Made by a program: the position numbers and the translations under genes. This document shows positions 34,869-44,677 of a stretch of DNA of 55,087 bases, piece after piece (the stretch's first letter is position 1; each line of letters begins with the position of its first letter). Where the stretch lies: assembly GCA_026224825.1 (NCBI GenBank), contig JAMFRO010000024.1, positions 1-55,087 of the forward strand, in the 5' to 3' direction. The stretch comes from a bacterium. GTDB lineage: Bacteria > Pseudomonadota > Alphaproteobacteria > Acetobacterales > Acetobacteraceae. Under the pieces are notes generated by a model. It ran no database searches and was not told the origin of the DNA. It saw only the letters and a list, made by a program, of their open reading frames with translations.

Positions 34869-35804
34869 TTATGGCTTTTTCGGCGGTGCAGCGTCAAGCA
34901 GGCTGCGTGCTTGGCCGGCATCGGCCGCAATCTGGTCCTTGAGCGCTGCGAAACTCTCGAATTTGCGCTCCTCGCGGATGAAATGGTGCAGGCAGATGGT
35001 GAGCTCCTGGCCGTAGAGATCGGCGGCAAAATCGAAAAAATGCGCCTCCAGCCGGGATTCCGTGCCGCCGAAAGTGGGGCGCAGGCCGATATTGGCCACG
35101 CCCTTCACCACCGCACCGCCGATAGAGGTGGTAACCGCATACACGCCACGGGCAGGCTCCATATGCCGGCCGAGCGGGATGTTGGCCGTGGGGAAGCCTA
35201 TGGTCCGGCCACGGGCATCGCCATGCATCACCTCACCACGAATGGCATAGGAGCGGCCAAGCAGGGCCGCCGCCCGCTCCGGATAGCCATCCTGCAACAG
35301 CCGGCGGATGCGGCTGGTCGAGATTGGCCCCTGCGCATCCGCCACCGCCGGCACAATGCCCAAACCCACACCGAGCGCCTCGGCCCGTGTGGCCAGGAGC
35401 GCGACATCGCCGCCCCGCCTGTGGCCGAAGGCAAAATCCGCGCCGCAGGCCAAATGCACGGCACCGATGCCATCATGCAGAACCTCGGTAATAAAAGCCT
35501 CGGCGGAGAGGTAGGACAAAGCCGCGTCAAACGGCAATTGGTAGAGAATCTCCACCCCAAGAGCCTCGAGGGCCGTCGCACGCTCGGCCGCCAGTGTCAG
35601 GCGGAATGGCGGGTCCTGCGGACGGAAGAATTCACGCGGGTGCGGCTCGAAGGTGAGGACGGCACGCGGCGCGTCCGGCCGTGCGGCATGGGCGGCGCGC
35701 AGCACAGCGGCATGGCCGAGATGCACACCGTCAAAATTGCCCAGCGCCACGCTGGCACCGCGCGCGGCTGGCGGCAGGCAGCGCCAATCGTCAAATATCT
35801 TCAT
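34869..35804 (-). CDS. ribF: Bifunctional riboflavin kinase / FAD synthetase
   Basis: 311 residues from the ATG at 35802-35804; a TTG 30 bases upstream is possible, and neither has a strong ribosome site. The N-terminal FMN adenylyltransferase has ALGNFDGVHLGH (HxGH-type) and STSRIRRLLQDG. The C-terminal riboflavin kinase has GDARGRTIGFPTANI and the GVYAV strand. Together they convert riboflavin to FMN and FAD. The gene is divergent from the DUF2125 gene. Confidence 0.95.
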   Translation of the reverse strand: MKIFDDWRCLPPAARGASVALGNFDGVHLGHAAVLRAAHAARPDAPRAVLTFEPHPREFFRPQDPPFRLTLAAERATALEALGVEILYQLPFDAALSYLSAEAFITEVLHDGIGAVHLACGADFAFGHRRGGDVALLATRAEALGVGLGIVPAVADAQGPISTSRIRRLLQDGYPERAAALLGRSYAIRGEVMHGDARGRTIGFPTANIPLGRHMEPARGVYAVTTSIGGAVVKGVANIGLRPTFGGTESRLEAHFFDFAADLYGQELTICLHHFIREERKFESFAALKDQIAADAGQARSLLDAAPPKKP

Positions 35805-35884
35805 GGAGGTGCAAAAGCGCCGACACTTGGCCAATGGTCAAGGGTGGGGCAGAAGGGCGAAGCGATTCAAGCCGGAAAGGGTAG

Positions 35885-37093
35885 ATGATGCGCAGCATGG
35901 CACGGACAGTAGTGGGTGTGGTTCTGATACTGGCCGTGGCCTGGGGCGGGCTGTGGTGGTACGCGCAGGAGCGGCTACAGGCGGGTATCCGCGGCTGGAT
36001 CGCCCAGAACACCAGCAATGGTGCCGTGCAGATCACCTATGACAGCATCGTTCGGGGCCATTCACCCTTCGCCGCCGATGTCACGCTCATCAACCCGCGT
36101 TGGAGCATCCAGCCCGCCGGTGCCAGCGCGCCGGTGACGCTCTCTACCCCAAGCTTTGGCCTGCGCATCGGCGTGGCCAACCCGCTGGTGGTGCATGTCG
36201 ATGTCGCGCGCCAGATACTGGTCGGCACACCCAAGGGCGACATCTCCATCACTTACGGTAGCCTGGACATCACCGAGCACCTCAACCCCAAGGCGCTCTT
36301 CGATACGGGCATCCTGCCCTTCCGCAGCTTCACCACGACAGCCAGCGATATGAGCCTACTCGCCGGTAATGGTATCGTCCCCGTTCTGCATATCGGGAGC
36401 TTTGCCGAGCATGGCTCGGTGAACCCGCAGGCCGGGCCCAAGGATATTGCCTATGCTGCGGACCTCACCTTGCAGGATTTGAGCTCCCCGACACTCCCGG
36501 TTCTCATGGCCCTGGCCGGCAAAGGCACCAATGTGCCGTTCGACAATAATATCAAGGAAATTGCCCTCTCCACCACGCTCTCCGGCCCGGTGCCCGCGGA
36601 TTGGAAGCAGCAGATTGCTGCCTACCGTACCGCCGCATTGGGGCCGGACAAGAACAAGATCCTGATTGAGAACCTGCATAACTGGGCCTTGCAGGGCGGC
36701 ACCGGCACAGCCGGGCTGACGCTGGCAGTCGGCCCCAGCACATTGAATGTCAACGGCAATCTTGCATTCGACGGCACTGCGCAGCCAAACGGTACCGCCG
36801 ACATCACGGCGGACCATCTCGATGCCTTCACCGCGACACTCACCAGTGCCGTGCCGCAACTGCAAGGCGACATAAGCAGTGCCGAGGCGGTTTTATCCCC
36901 GTATCTCTCCACCACGGCAGCGGGCGGGCAGGTACTCAACGCCCATGTGGCCTATGGCAAAGCCGGGGTGCTGGTGAATGGCGAGCGGAAAGCGGATATG
37001 CCGCCGCTGGATTGGGCTGCGCTGGAGAATCCGCCCGCCCCGGCCGTGCAGGCGCCGGGTGACGGGTCCGGTGCGGGAAGCACCGGACCCTGA
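35885..37093 (+). CDS. DUF2125 protein, membrane-anchored
   Basis: 402 residues. An N-terminal membrane helix (VVGVVLILAVAWGGLWWY) is followed by a large periplasmic beta-rich domain typical of DUF2125, with repeated strand blocks (GHSPFAADVTLINPRW, LNVNGNLAFDG). The resemblance to AsmA-like lipid-handling folds is weak. Two consecutive ATGs (35885 and 35888) follow AGGGTAG. It is convergent with mlaC, with nine bases between the stops. The exact function of DUF2125 is unknown. Confidence 0.85.
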   Translation: MMRSMARTVVGVVLILAVAWGGLWWYAQERLQAGIRGWIAQNTSNGAVQITYDSIVRGHSPFAADVTLINPRWSIQPAGASAPVTLSTPSFGLRIGVANPLVVHVDVARQILVGTPKGDISITYGSLDITEHLNPKALFDTGILPFRSFTTTASDMSLLAGNGIVPVLHIGSFAEHGSVNPQAGPKDIAYAADLTLQDLSSPTLPVLMALAGKGTNVPFDNNIKEIALSTTLSGPVPADWKQQIAAYRTAALGPDKNKILIENLHNWALQGGTGTAGLTLAVGPSTLNVNGNLAFDGTAQPNGTADITADHLDAFTATLTSAVPQLQGDISSAEAVLSPYLSTTAAGGQVLNAHVAYGKAGVLVNGERKADMPPLDWAALENPPAPAVQAPGDGSGAGSTGP

Positions 37094-37102
37094 GGGCGGG
37101 GC

Positions 37103-37723
37103 CTATTGCGCCGCTGACAGCCTGGTAATCTGCTTCTGCATCGCCGCCAGCAAAGCCGAGACCTGGCCGCCATTGTCGGCGATGACAGAGGCGTAGTCAT
37201 TGCGGGTGGTGATGCGCAGCGACGTGCCCGCGACGATCACATCGGTGATCTTGGGTTGGCCACCGACATTATCCACCGCCCAGCCGACATCGGCCGGGGC
37301 CTTTCCAGGGGCTGTGATGGTCGTGTCCACCAGCATGTCATTACCCTGCGGCGTGGCGCTGTTCACCGTAAAGGACACGCCCTGATAGGCGTTGATCTGG
37401 TAGGTGATGTTGTAGGACAGAAGCTGGTGGAACAGGGTCTGGAAATCCTGGTGCTGCTGCGGTGTGGCAACATTAACGTAGCGGCCCAGCACGTAATCGC
37501 CCACCTGGTCGACGGCGACGATCTGGTTGACCAACTGGCGCAGTGCCGTGCCCTTTTGCGTGCCAGATGAGTTGTTGACAATGTCAACCAATTGCTTCCC
37601 GGACTGGGTGATGAAGGTCTTGGCGTCATCCGACGAGATCACATCTGCCCGGGCCGCGCCGGCCAGGGCAACGAGCATGGGGGCTGCGGCCGCGGCCCCC
37701 AGAATAAAGCGGCGTAGATACAT
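37103..37723 (-). CDS. mlaC: MlaC-type periplasmic phospholipid carrier
   Basis: 206 residues. The ATG at 37721-37723 has AAGGAG 8 bases upstream. The signal peptide ends near AGAARA. The body shows the MlaC (toluene-tolerance Ttg2D) pattern: FITQSGKQLVDIVNN, LGRYVNVATPQQHQDF and ITDVIVAGTSLRITTRNDY. It shuttles phospholipids between the outer-membrane MlaA complex and the inner-membrane MlaFEDB. It lies 22 bases after mlaA. The mlaFED genes are not in this window. Confidence 0.93.
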   Translation of the reverse strand: MYLRRFILGAAAAAPMLVALAGAARADVISSDDAKTFITQSGKQLVDIVNNSSGTQKGTALRQLVNQIVAVDQVGDYVLGRYVNVATPQQHQDFQTLFHQLLSYNITYQINAYQGVSFTVNSATPQGNDMLVDTTITAPGKAPADVGWAVDNVGGQPKITDVIVAGTSLRITTRNDYASVIADNGGQVSALLAAMQKQITRLSAAQ

Positions 37724-37745
37724 CGTATTCGGCTCCTTCACGCGA

Positions 37746-38555
37746 TTATGGCTGTGGCTGCACCCAGGCAGGGGGCGTTTGTCCATTGCTTAAGTAAATC
37801 TGCTGGATCGCTGAGGCACGAGATTGGCGATAAAGGCTCCGAAATGTGGCATAAGGGTCAAGCGCCGTCGCCTTGACCTGATCGATCGGCCCCAGGAAGT
37901 TAGCCCGCGTGTTGATCAGATGCAGCCCGGCCTCGGCATAGCCGAAATCGTTGAGCGCGGCGCTCTCGGGCGCGAGTTCCATCGGGGTGGCAAAATATTC
38001 GACGGGAATGTTGAGGACATCGCGAACACCGGACGGGCCGAAGCCTGGCAAATACAGATACGGGCCGGGCGGCATGCCCCAGATGGCCAGGGTCAGGCCA
38101 AAATCGGTATCAGTCTCTTTATAGCCAAACGACGTCGCGGGGTCGAAAATGCCGCCAATGCCGATCGTGGAGTTGACCAGGAAGCGCACAAGGGCGGTAC
38201 CGGTATCCTTCGGCATGCCCTCGAACATGAAATTCACGAAGCGCGCGGGCTCGCCAATATTGGTTACAAAATTGCCAACATGATTGCGAATGCCCTGGGT
38301 GGTGATATCGACATAGCCTTTCGCCACCGGCTTCATGAAATATGTGTCCAGCCCGTCATTGACCTTGTAGAAGAACCGGTTGGTCGGCTCGATTGGGTCG
38401 TTGAGCTGCTGATACGCCTGGTAGTCGGCGGCATCGGTTTTCGGCGGCGCGGTGGCACAGCCGGAAAGGGCGGTGGCCAGCAAAAGACCCGGCGCGATAC
38501 CCGCCAGAGATTGCCGGAGCCGGCGTTTGAGAGTTGCCTTGGTCTTGTCCAACAC
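37746..38555 (-). CDS. mlaA: MlaA (VacJ) outer-membrane lipoprotein
   Basis: 269 residues from a GTG at 38553-38555, preceded by GGGAGATTAGGACAG; a longer in-frame ATG at 38618 lacks a site. The lipobox is ALSGC. Family signatures: NDPIEPTNRFFYKVNDGLD, NFMFEGMPKD, NSTIGIGGIFDPA and PGPYLYLPGFGPSG. MlaA removes phospholipids from the outer leaflet and passes them to MlaC, keeping the outer membrane asymmetric. Forms a two-gene unit with mlaC. Confidence 0.95.
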   Translation of the reverse strand: MLDKTKATLKRRLRQSLAGIAPGLLLATALSGCATAPPKTDAADYQAYQQLNDPIEPTNRFFYKVNDGLDTYFMKPVAKGYVDITTQGIRNHVGNFVTNIGEPARFVNFMFEGMPKDTGTALVRFLVNSTIGIGGIFDPATSFGYKETDTDFGLTLAIWGMPPGPYLYLPGFGPSGVRDVLNIPVEYFATPMELAPESAALNDFGYAEAGLHLINTRANFLGPIDQVKATALDPYATFRSLYRQSRASAIQQIYLSNGQTPPAWVQPQP

Positions 38556-38728
38556 CTGTCCTAATCTCCCTGCAACGGTCCGCCCCGGGGGCGGAAGCCT
38601 TGAGTATGTGATGTTCATTAACCCGGCTTCAACGGGGAAGCCACACCCAGGCGCCATTACCCGCCACAAAGCGGCACTTGCGAAAAGGCGGCTGTCCTGT
38701 CACGTAACCCACCCGACGGAGCCGAGAC

Positions 38729-39673
38729 ATGACACATTCCCCAACCCGCGCCCCAACCCGTGACACTTTGGAACGCTGGGCCACCGGTGCGCGCGTAGCA
38801 CCGCTGCCCGCACGCGACGGGGCCGCTCCGCCGGCTGTGTCCTTCGAGTTCTTCCCGCCCAAAACCCCAGCACTTGAGGCGCAGCTCTGGTCCTGTATCG
38901 AGCGGCTGGCGACACTGGGGCCGAATTTTGTGTCCGTTACCTATGGCGCGGGGGGCAGCACGCAGGAGCGTACCCATGCCACGGTGCTGCGGATCATTCA
39001 GGAAACCAGCCTGACCCCGGCTGCACATCTGACCTGCGTGGGGGCAACGCGCGATGCCGTGGACGAGGTGGCGCACCGCTACTGGGCCGCCGGCGTCAAG
39101 CATATTGTGGCTTTGCGTGGCGACGCGCCGAACGGCGAGGCCTACACGCCGCATCCGGGCGGATACGCCTTCGCCGCCGATCTCGTGGCCGGGCTGCGGC
39201 GCGTGGCGGATTTCGAGATCACCGTCGCCGCCTACCCCGAGACGCATCCGCAGGCCACTAGCCCGGAGGCGGATCTCGATAACCTGAAGCGCAAGCTCGA
39301 TGCCGGGGCGACGCGGGCGATCAGCCAGGTGTTTTTCGACAACGGGGTTTTTCTGCGCTTCCTCGACAAAGCGCTTGCCGCCGGCATCAAGGCGCCGATC
39401 GTGCCGGGCATCATGCCTGTCACGAACTTCTCCCAGGCCGCAAAATTCTGCGCCACCTGTGGGACGTCAGTGCCAAAATGGATGGCTGAGCTGTTCGACG
39501 GGCTGGATGACGACATCGAGACCCGGCGCATGGTGGCCGCGGCAACCACAGCCGAGCAGGTGCGCATTCTGCAGGCCAACGGCATTGATGAATTCCATTT
39601 CTACACGCTGAACCGGCCCGACCTTGTTTATGCCATCGCGCGCATTCTCGGGGTGAAGCCGCAGGCCGCATGA
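38729..39673 (+). CDS. metF: 5,10-Methylenetetrahydrofolate reductase
   Basis: 314 residues. The ATG follows GGAGCCGAGAC. Family motifs: FEFFPPKTPALE, TYGAGGSTQERT, ALRGDAPNGE, AAYPETHPQA and QVFFDNGVFLRF. FAD-dependent reduction of methylene-THF to methyl-THF supplies methionine synthase. The stop overlaps the uvrD/pcrA start (ATGA), so the genes are coupled although functionally unrelated. It is divergent from mlaA, with 173 bases between the starts. Confidence 0.97.
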   Translation: MTHSPTRAPTRDTLERWATGARVAPLPARDGAAPPAVSFEFFPPKTPALEAQLWSCIERLATLGPNFVSVTYGAGGSTQERTHATVLRIIQETSLTPAAHLTCVGATRDAVDEVAHRYWAAGVKHIVALRGDAPNGEAYTPHPGGYAFAADLVAGLRRVADFEITVAAYPETHPQATSPEADLDNLKRKLDAGATRAISQVFFDNGVFLRFLDKALAAGIKAPIVPGIMPVTNFSQAAKFCATCGTSVPKWMAELFDGLDDDIETRRMVAAATTAEQVRILQANGIDEFHFYTLNRPDLVYAIARILGVKPQAA

Positions 39674-41841
39674 GCGATTATCTTGCCGGGCTGAATGAGG
39701 CGCAGCGTGACGCTGTTGAGGCCACCGACGGGCCCGTGCTGGTGCTGGCCGGTGCCGGTACCGGCAAGACGCGCGTACTGACCACGCGCTTCGCGCATAT
39801 TCTGCTCAGCGGCAAGGCCTTTCCGAATCAGATTCTCACCGTCACCTTCACCAATAAAGCAGCGCGCGAGATGCGCGAACGCGTGGCGAAAATCCTCGGT
39901 CAGCCGGTGGAAGGACTGTGGCTCGGCACGTTTCATGCGTTGGGCGCACGCATGCTGCGGCGCTTTGCCGACCGTGTCGGGCTGACCAGCGGGTTTTCCA
40001 TTCTGGATACGGATGACCAGTTGCGGCTGCTGAAACAGGTGATGGAAGCGGCGCGGATCGATGCCAAACGCTGGCCGCCCAATGCGCTGATGGCGCAAAT
40101 CCAGCGCTGGAAAGACAAGGGCTATATGCCGGGGCAAATCCCTGCCGGCGACTCCACCGATTTTGCCGACAACAAGGCCGAGGCGCTCTATGCCGCCTAT
40201 CAGGACCGGCTGCGCGCCCTGAACGCCACGGATTTCGGCGATCTTTTACTCCTGACCGTGCATCTGTTGAAGACCGATGCTGAGGTTCTCGCCACCTACC
40301 ACCGCATGTTCCGCTATATTCTGGTGGATGAATACCAAGACACAAATCTGGTGCAGTATTACTGGCTGCGGCTGCTGGCCCAGGCACGCAAGAACATCTG
40401 CTGCGTGGGCGATGATGACCAGAGCATCTATTCCTGGCGTGGTGCTGAGATTGAAAACATCCTGAAATTCGAACGGGATTTTCCCGGCGCCAAAATCGTG
40501 AAGCTGGAAGCGAACTACCGCTCCACAGCACCTATTCTGGCCGCGGCCTCACATCTCATCGCGCATAATGAGGGGCGGCTGGGCAAAACACTGCATGCCG
40601 GCCGCACTGATGCGGAGGGTGAGCAGGTGGAGGTAGTAGCGCTGTGGGATTCCGAGGAGGAAGCCCGCATGATCGGCGGGCGTGTCGAATCCTTCTGGCG
40701 CAGCGGGCACAGGCTTGCGGAGATTGCCATTCTGGTGCGCGCCGGCTTCCAGACCCGGGCTTTTGAAGAACGCCTGCTGGTGCTCGGCATTCCCTATCGC
40801 ATCGTGGGCGGCTTGCGTTTTTATGAGCGGGCGGAGGTGCGTGACGCCGTTGCATATTTGCGTGTGCTCGTGCAGCCGGCGGATGATCTGGCTTTTGAAC
40901 GCATTGTGAACGTGCCCAAGCGTGGTGTGGGTGATGGCGCGCTGCGCACTTTGCACGAAGCGTCGCGGGCAGCCAATTTGCCGCTGCATGCCACGACCGA
41001 AAAACTGCTCGCGGAGAGCGGCTTCAAAGGCAAGCTACGGGAAAATTTGCGGGCACTGCTGGAGGGTTTCAACGCCTGGCGGGATATACTCGCGGCCAAG
41101 GGGCCGGTCGCGGCACTGGAAGCCATATTGGAAGACTCCGGCTATCTCGCCATGTGGAAGGCGGATAAATCGCCGGATGCACCTGGGCGGCTGGAGAATT
41201 TGAAAGAGCTGGTGCGCGCGCTGGCGGATTTCGAAACCCTGCCGGCGTTTCTGGAGCATGTGGCGCTGGTCACCGAAGTCGAGGAGCAAGCCGGCGCCGA
41301 CAAGCTCTCGATGATGACATTGCATGGCGCAAAAGGCCTGGAGTTCGACACTGTGTTCCTCCCCGGCTGGGAGGAAGGCGTCTTCCCCAACCAGCGCACG
41401 CTGGATGAGGGTGGCAACAAGAGCCTGGAGGAGGAGCGGCGCCTCGCCTATGTCGGCATCACCCGAGCCCGGCAGCGCGCCATCATCAGCCATGCCGCCA
41501 ACCGCCGGATTTACGCCAACTGGCAAACCAGCATTCCCAGCCGCTTCATCGACGAACTGCCCGAGGAAGCCATCCGCCACACCGGCTCAGCTTTACCGAA
41601 GGCCACGCGCGCCGCTCAGGCCATGACGAATTTCCCGGTGACGGCACAACGGCCGGCATCGTGGGAAGCTGCTGCCCGCCCCGCGCAGGCCAATAAAATC
41701 CCAGTGGGCGCGCGTGTGTTCCATGAGAAATTCGGCTATGGGCGCGTCACCGCCGCCGATGACGACCGGCTCGATATCAACTTTGAAACTTCCGGAGACA
41801 AGCGCGTGCTGAGCCGCTTTGTGGAACGCCATGACAACTGA
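39670..41841 (+). CDS. UvrD/PcrA-type SF1 DNA helicase
   Basis: 723 residues. Q-motif LNEAQRDAVEA, Walker A AGAGTGKTRVL (about 28-38), motif II VDEYQDTN, motif III VGDDDQSIYSWRGA, motif V TLHGAKGLEFD and motif VI VGITRARQRA. The C-terminal GYGRVTAADDDRLDINF block is the Tudor-like domain that binds RNA polymerase in UvrD/PcrA. It unwinds DNA 3' to 5' in repair and transcription-coupled processes. The gene overlaps prmA by 11 bases. Confidence 0.96.
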   Translation: MSDYLAGLNEAQRDAVEATDGPVLVLAGAGTGKTRVLTTRFAHILLSGKAFPNQILTVTFTNKAAREMRERVAKILGQPVEGLWLGTFHALGARMLRRFADRVGLTSGFSILDTDDQLRLLKQVMEAARIDAKRWPPNALMAQIQRWKDKGYMPGQIPAGDSTDFADNKAEALYAAYQDRLRALNATDFGDLLLLTVHLLKTDAEVLATYHRMFRYILVDEYQDTNLVQYYWLRLLAQARKNICCVGDDDQSIYSWRGAEIENILKFERDFPGAKIVKLEANYRSTAPILAAASHLIAHNEGRLGKTLHAGRTDAEGEQVEVVALWDSEEEARMIGGRVESFWRSGHRLAEIAILVRAGFQTRAFEERLLVLGIPYRIVGGLRFYERAEVRDAVAYLRVLVQPADDLAFERIVNVPKRGVGDGALRTLHEASRAANLPLHATTEKLLAESGFKGKLRENLRALLEGFNAWRDILAAKGPVAALEAILEDSGYLAMWKADKSPDAPGRLENLKELVRALADFETLPAFLEHVALVTEVEEQAGADKLSMMTLHGAKGLEFDTVFLPGWEEGVFPNQRTLDEGGNKSLEEERRLAYVGITRARQRAIISHAANRRIYANWQTSIPSRFIDELPEEAIRHTGSALPKATRAAQAMTNFPVTAQRPASWEAAARPAQANKIPVGARVFHEKFGYGRVTAADDDRLDINFETSGDKRVLSRFVERHDN

Positions 41842-42709
41842 AGTACTCGACTGTATCTCACTCCGCGTGCCGGCAACGGCTATGGAAAGTTTTGAAGCAG
41901 CACTTAGCAGCATCTGCCTGGCCGTCTCCTTCTATCATGACGAGGATGCGGATGAATGGGATATCCAGGGCGTTAAAGAACGCGGTGCCGATGAGGATGA
42001 GCTCAGTTCCGCTCTGCTGATTGCCGAAATCGTCACCGGCTTCCAACCCGTGGTTTTACGCGAGCTCGTGCCCGTGGGGGGGTGGCTTGCGCGTACGCAG
42101 CAGGCGTTTCCGGAGCAGTTCATCGGCAACCGGTTTGTCGTCCGCGGCACGCATATTTCTGCGCCGCCAGTGCCGGGGCGCATCATCCTCACCCTCGATG
42201 CCGGACTGGCCTTCGGTACTGGCGAGCATAATTCCACACGCGGTTGTCTCGCCGCATTGGAGCGTCTCGCCAAATATCACCGCCCCGCGCGGATTCTGGA
42301 CCTCGGCACCGGCTCGGGCATTCTCGCTATTGCTGGAGCAAAACTGCTGCATCGTAACGTGCTCGCCAGCGATATCGATTTCCGCGCCGCCCGCGTCGCC
42401 AATGAAAACGCCCGGCTGAATCAGGTAGCCGGGTTCGTGCACGCCATCCGTGCCGATGGCTGGGTGGACCGGCGCATCACCCGCGCCGCCCCCTATGATC
42501 TGGTGTTCGCCAACATCCTGGCGCGGCCGCTCTGCGCCATGGCGCACCAATTGGCCGCCAGCCTGGCACCGGGCGGGCGGGCCATTCTAGCGGGGTTATT
42601 GAACACGCAGGTCAATTGGGTGCTCTCGGCGCATCGCCGTGCCGGGCTGGTGCTGGAGCACCGGATTGTGGATGGCGCCTGGTCCATCCTGACGCTGCGG
42701 AAAGACTAG
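41831..42709 (+). CDS. prmA: Ribosomal protein L11 methyltransferase
   Basis: 292 residues from the ATG at 41831, inside the end of the helicase gene. The substrate-recognition N-terminus (1-110) has the usual acidic DEDADEWD. The SAM-binding domain has GLAFGTGEH, ILDLGTGSGILAIAG (motif I) and the NPPY-like VFANILARPL. It trimethylates ribosomal protein L11. It is the last gene of the metF-uvrD-prmA run; a strong terminator follows. Confidence 0.95.
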   Translation: MTTEVLDCISLRVPATAMESFEAALSSICLAVSFYHDEDADEWDIQGVKERGADEDELSSALLIAEIVTGFQPVVLRELVPVGGWLARTQQAFPEQFIGNRFVVRGTHISAPPVPGRIILTLDAGLAFGTGEHNSTRGCLAALERLAKYHRPARILDLGTGSGILAIAGAKLLHRNVLASDIDFRAARVANENARLNQVAGFVHAIRADGWVDRRITRAAPYDLVFANILARPLCAMAHQLAASLAPGGRAILAGLLNTQVNWVLSAHRRAGLVLEHRIVDGAWSILTLRKD

Positions 42710-42718
42710 CTGCAAATA

Positions 42719-42747
42719 AAAAGGCCGGGGTTTTGCCCCGGCCTTTT
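42719..42747 (+). terminator. Bidirectional intrinsic terminator after prmA
   Basis: AAAAGGCCGGGG and CCCCGGCCTTTT form a perfect 12-bp stem with a 5-base loop, with A's before and T's after, so it can act on both strands. It lies between prmA and the convergent pntB. Confidence 0.9.
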
Positions 42748-42753
42748 GCATTA

Positions 42754-42784
42754 GAGCATGATCGCTTCAAGTGCGATCCTGCTC
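42754..42784. repeat. Palindromic repeat-like hairpin
   Basis: GAGCATGATCGC and GCGATCCTGCTC pair with one mismatch around a TTCAAGT loop. The form resembles the short dispersed palindromes of alphaproteobacterial genomes (an AGAGCATGATC type). A related weaker GATCGCGCTC stretch lies at about 42845-42854, next to the pntB stop. Confidence 0.45.
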
Positions 42785-42853
42785 CAGCTATTTTTTAGAG
42801 GGCGATTCACGGTTTCGGCCGCTCAAGATGAGCGGACCTCAACCGATCGCGCT

Positions 42854-44260
42854 CTAGTGATTCAGCGCCTTTACGATCTCTTCGGTCATCTTCTTCGCAT
42901 CGCCGAACAGCATCATCGTGTTGTCGCGGAAGAACAATTCGTTATCCACGCCGGCATAGCCTGTCGCCATGCCGCGCTTCACGAACAGCACGGTCTTGGC
43001 CTTATCCACTTCCAGGATCGGCATGCCGAAGATCGGGCTGGCCGGGTTGGTTTTGGCGGCCGGGTTGGTAACGTCATTGGCGCCGATCACATACACCACG
43101 TCCGCCGTGGCGAATTCGTTGTTGATCTGCTCCAGCTCGAACACCTCGTCATACGGCACATTGGCTTCCGCCAGCAGCACGTTCATATGCCCAGGCATAC
43201 GGCCCGCCACCGGATGGATGGCGTATTTGACTTCGACATTATCCTTTTTGAGGATGTCGGCCATCTCACGCAGCGCGTGCTGCGCCTGGGAAACGGCCAT
43301 GCCGTAGCCCGGCACGATGATGACCTTGGACGCGTTCTTCATGATGAAGCCGGCATCCTCGGCCGAGCCAATTTTCACGGCCTTGTCGCCAGCACCCGGG
43401 CCAGCAACAACCGCATCCCCCGAGGCACCAAAGCCGCCGGCGATGACATTGATGATGGAGCGGTTCATGCCCTTACACATAATGTAGGACAGAATGGCAC
43501 CCGAAGAGCCCACCAGCGCGCCGGTGACGATGAGCGCCAGATTGCCGATGGTGAAGCCAATGCCGCACGCCGCCCAGCCTGAATAGGAATTCAGCATGGA
43601 CACGACGACCGGCATGTCCGCGCCGCCAATCGGGATGATCAGCAGGAAGCCGAGCGCCAGAGCCAGCAGCGCAATCAGCCCAAATAGGAAGAAGCTGCCG
43701 CCGGAGATCACGAAAGCAATGATCAGCACGATGATGCCAATGCCGATGCCCGCATTCAACTGATGCTGACCGGCAAAAGTGATCGGCGTACCCTTCATCA
43801 GCGCCTGCAGTTTGGCGAAGGCGATAAGCGAGCCGGTGAAAGTGACGGCACCGATGGCCAGGCCGAGCGACATCTCGATCAGGCTCTCGGTATGGATATG
43901 GTGCGGCAGGCCGATGCCAAAACTCTCCGGCGCGTTGAGCGCCGAAGCGGCAACGCATACGGCCGCGAGCCCAACCAGCGAGTGAAATGCCGCGACCAGT
44001 TGCGGCAGCGCCGTCATCTTGATCTTCTGCGCCACGACGAGACCGATGGAACCACCGATGGCGATGCCCAGCAGGATCAGCAGGCTACCGCCCCAAGTCA
44101 TGCCGCCATGCGCGAAGCTGGCAAAAATGGCGATGACCATGCCGATGATGCCGAGCAGATTGCCGCGACGCGACGTGGTGGGGTGCGAAAGGCCGCGCAG
44201 TGCCAGAATAAACAGGACCGCCGCGACGAGATAGGCAAACGAGGTGAATGACTCATTCAT
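42854..44260 (-). CDS. pntB: NAD(P) transhydrogenase beta subunit
   Basis: 468 residues: an N-terminal membrane domain with about nine helices (residues 1-270) and a C-terminal NADP(H)-binding domain with VPGYGMAVSQAQHALRE, the KYAIHPVAGRMPGHMNVLL block and VIGANDVTNPAA. With PntAa and PntAb it couples proton entry to reduction of NADP+ by NADH. Twelve bases separate it from pntAb. It ends convergent with prmA. Confidence 0.97.
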   Translation of the reverse strand: MNESFTSFAYLVAAVLFILALRGLSHPTTSRRGNLLGIIGMVIAIFASFAHGGMTWGGSLLILLGIAIGGSIGLVVAQKIKMTALPQLVAAFHSLVGLAAVCVAASALNAPESFGIGLPHHIHTESLIEMSLGLAIGAVTFTGSLIAFAKLQALMKGTPITFAGQHQLNAGIGIGIIVLIIAFVISGGSFFLFGLIALLALALGFLLIIPIGGADMPVVVSMLNSYSGWAACGIGFTIGNLALIVTGALVGSSGAILSYIMCKGMNRSIINVIAGGFGASGDAVVAGPGAGDKAVKIGSAEDAGFIMKNASKVIIVPGYGMAVSQAQHALREMADILKKDNVEVKYAIHPVAGRMPGHMNVLLAEANVPYDEVFELEQINNEFATADVVYVIGANDVTNPAAKTNPASPIFGMPILEVDKAKTVLFVKRGMATGYAGVDNELFFRDNTMMLFGDAKKMTEEIVKALNH

Positions 44261-44272
44261 GGGGCGGGCGCC

Positions 44273-44662
44273 TTACTTCTTCTTGAACATGGACAGCATG
44301 CGGTTGGTCACCGCGAAGCCGCCAAAAATATTAACGCTGACAAGCACCACGGCGATGAAGCCGAAGACATGCGCGACCGTGCTGCCATGCAGCCCCGTGG
44401 CCAGCATCGCGCCAACGATGATGACGGAGGAAATGGCATTCGTGACGGCCATCAGCGGCGAATGCAGCGCCGGGGTGACGTTCCACACAACATAGTAGCC
44501 CACGAAAATGGCCAGCACGAAAATGCTGAACAAATAGACGAAGGGCGCACCAGGAGGGGCGTTCTGCGCCGCCACGGCGGCAACGCCGGCAGCGTTCTGG
44601 GCCAGGGTCGTCGCCTGGTGGGCAAGATCCGCGGCCTGTGCGGCAAGATCGGCTGGGGTCAT
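44273..44662 (-). CDS. pntAb: NAD(P) transhydrogenase alpha subunit 2 (membrane part)
   Basis: 129 residues with three or four membrane helices ([54 protein letters not shown]). It corresponds to the C-terminal part of single-chain PntA and forms the proton channel with PntB. The N-terminal 40 residues are Ala-rich and soluble. Split PntA chains are usual in Rhodospirillales. It lies 15 bases after pntAa. Confidence 0.94.
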   Translation of the reverse strand: MTPADLAAQAADLAHQATTLAQNAAGVAAVAAQNAPPGAPFVYLFSIFVLAIFVGYYVVWNVTPALHSPLMAVTNAISSVIIVGAMLATGLHGSTVAHVFGFIAVVLVSVNIFGGFAVTNRMLSMFKKK

Positions 44663-44677
44663 GGCTTTGCTCCTTAC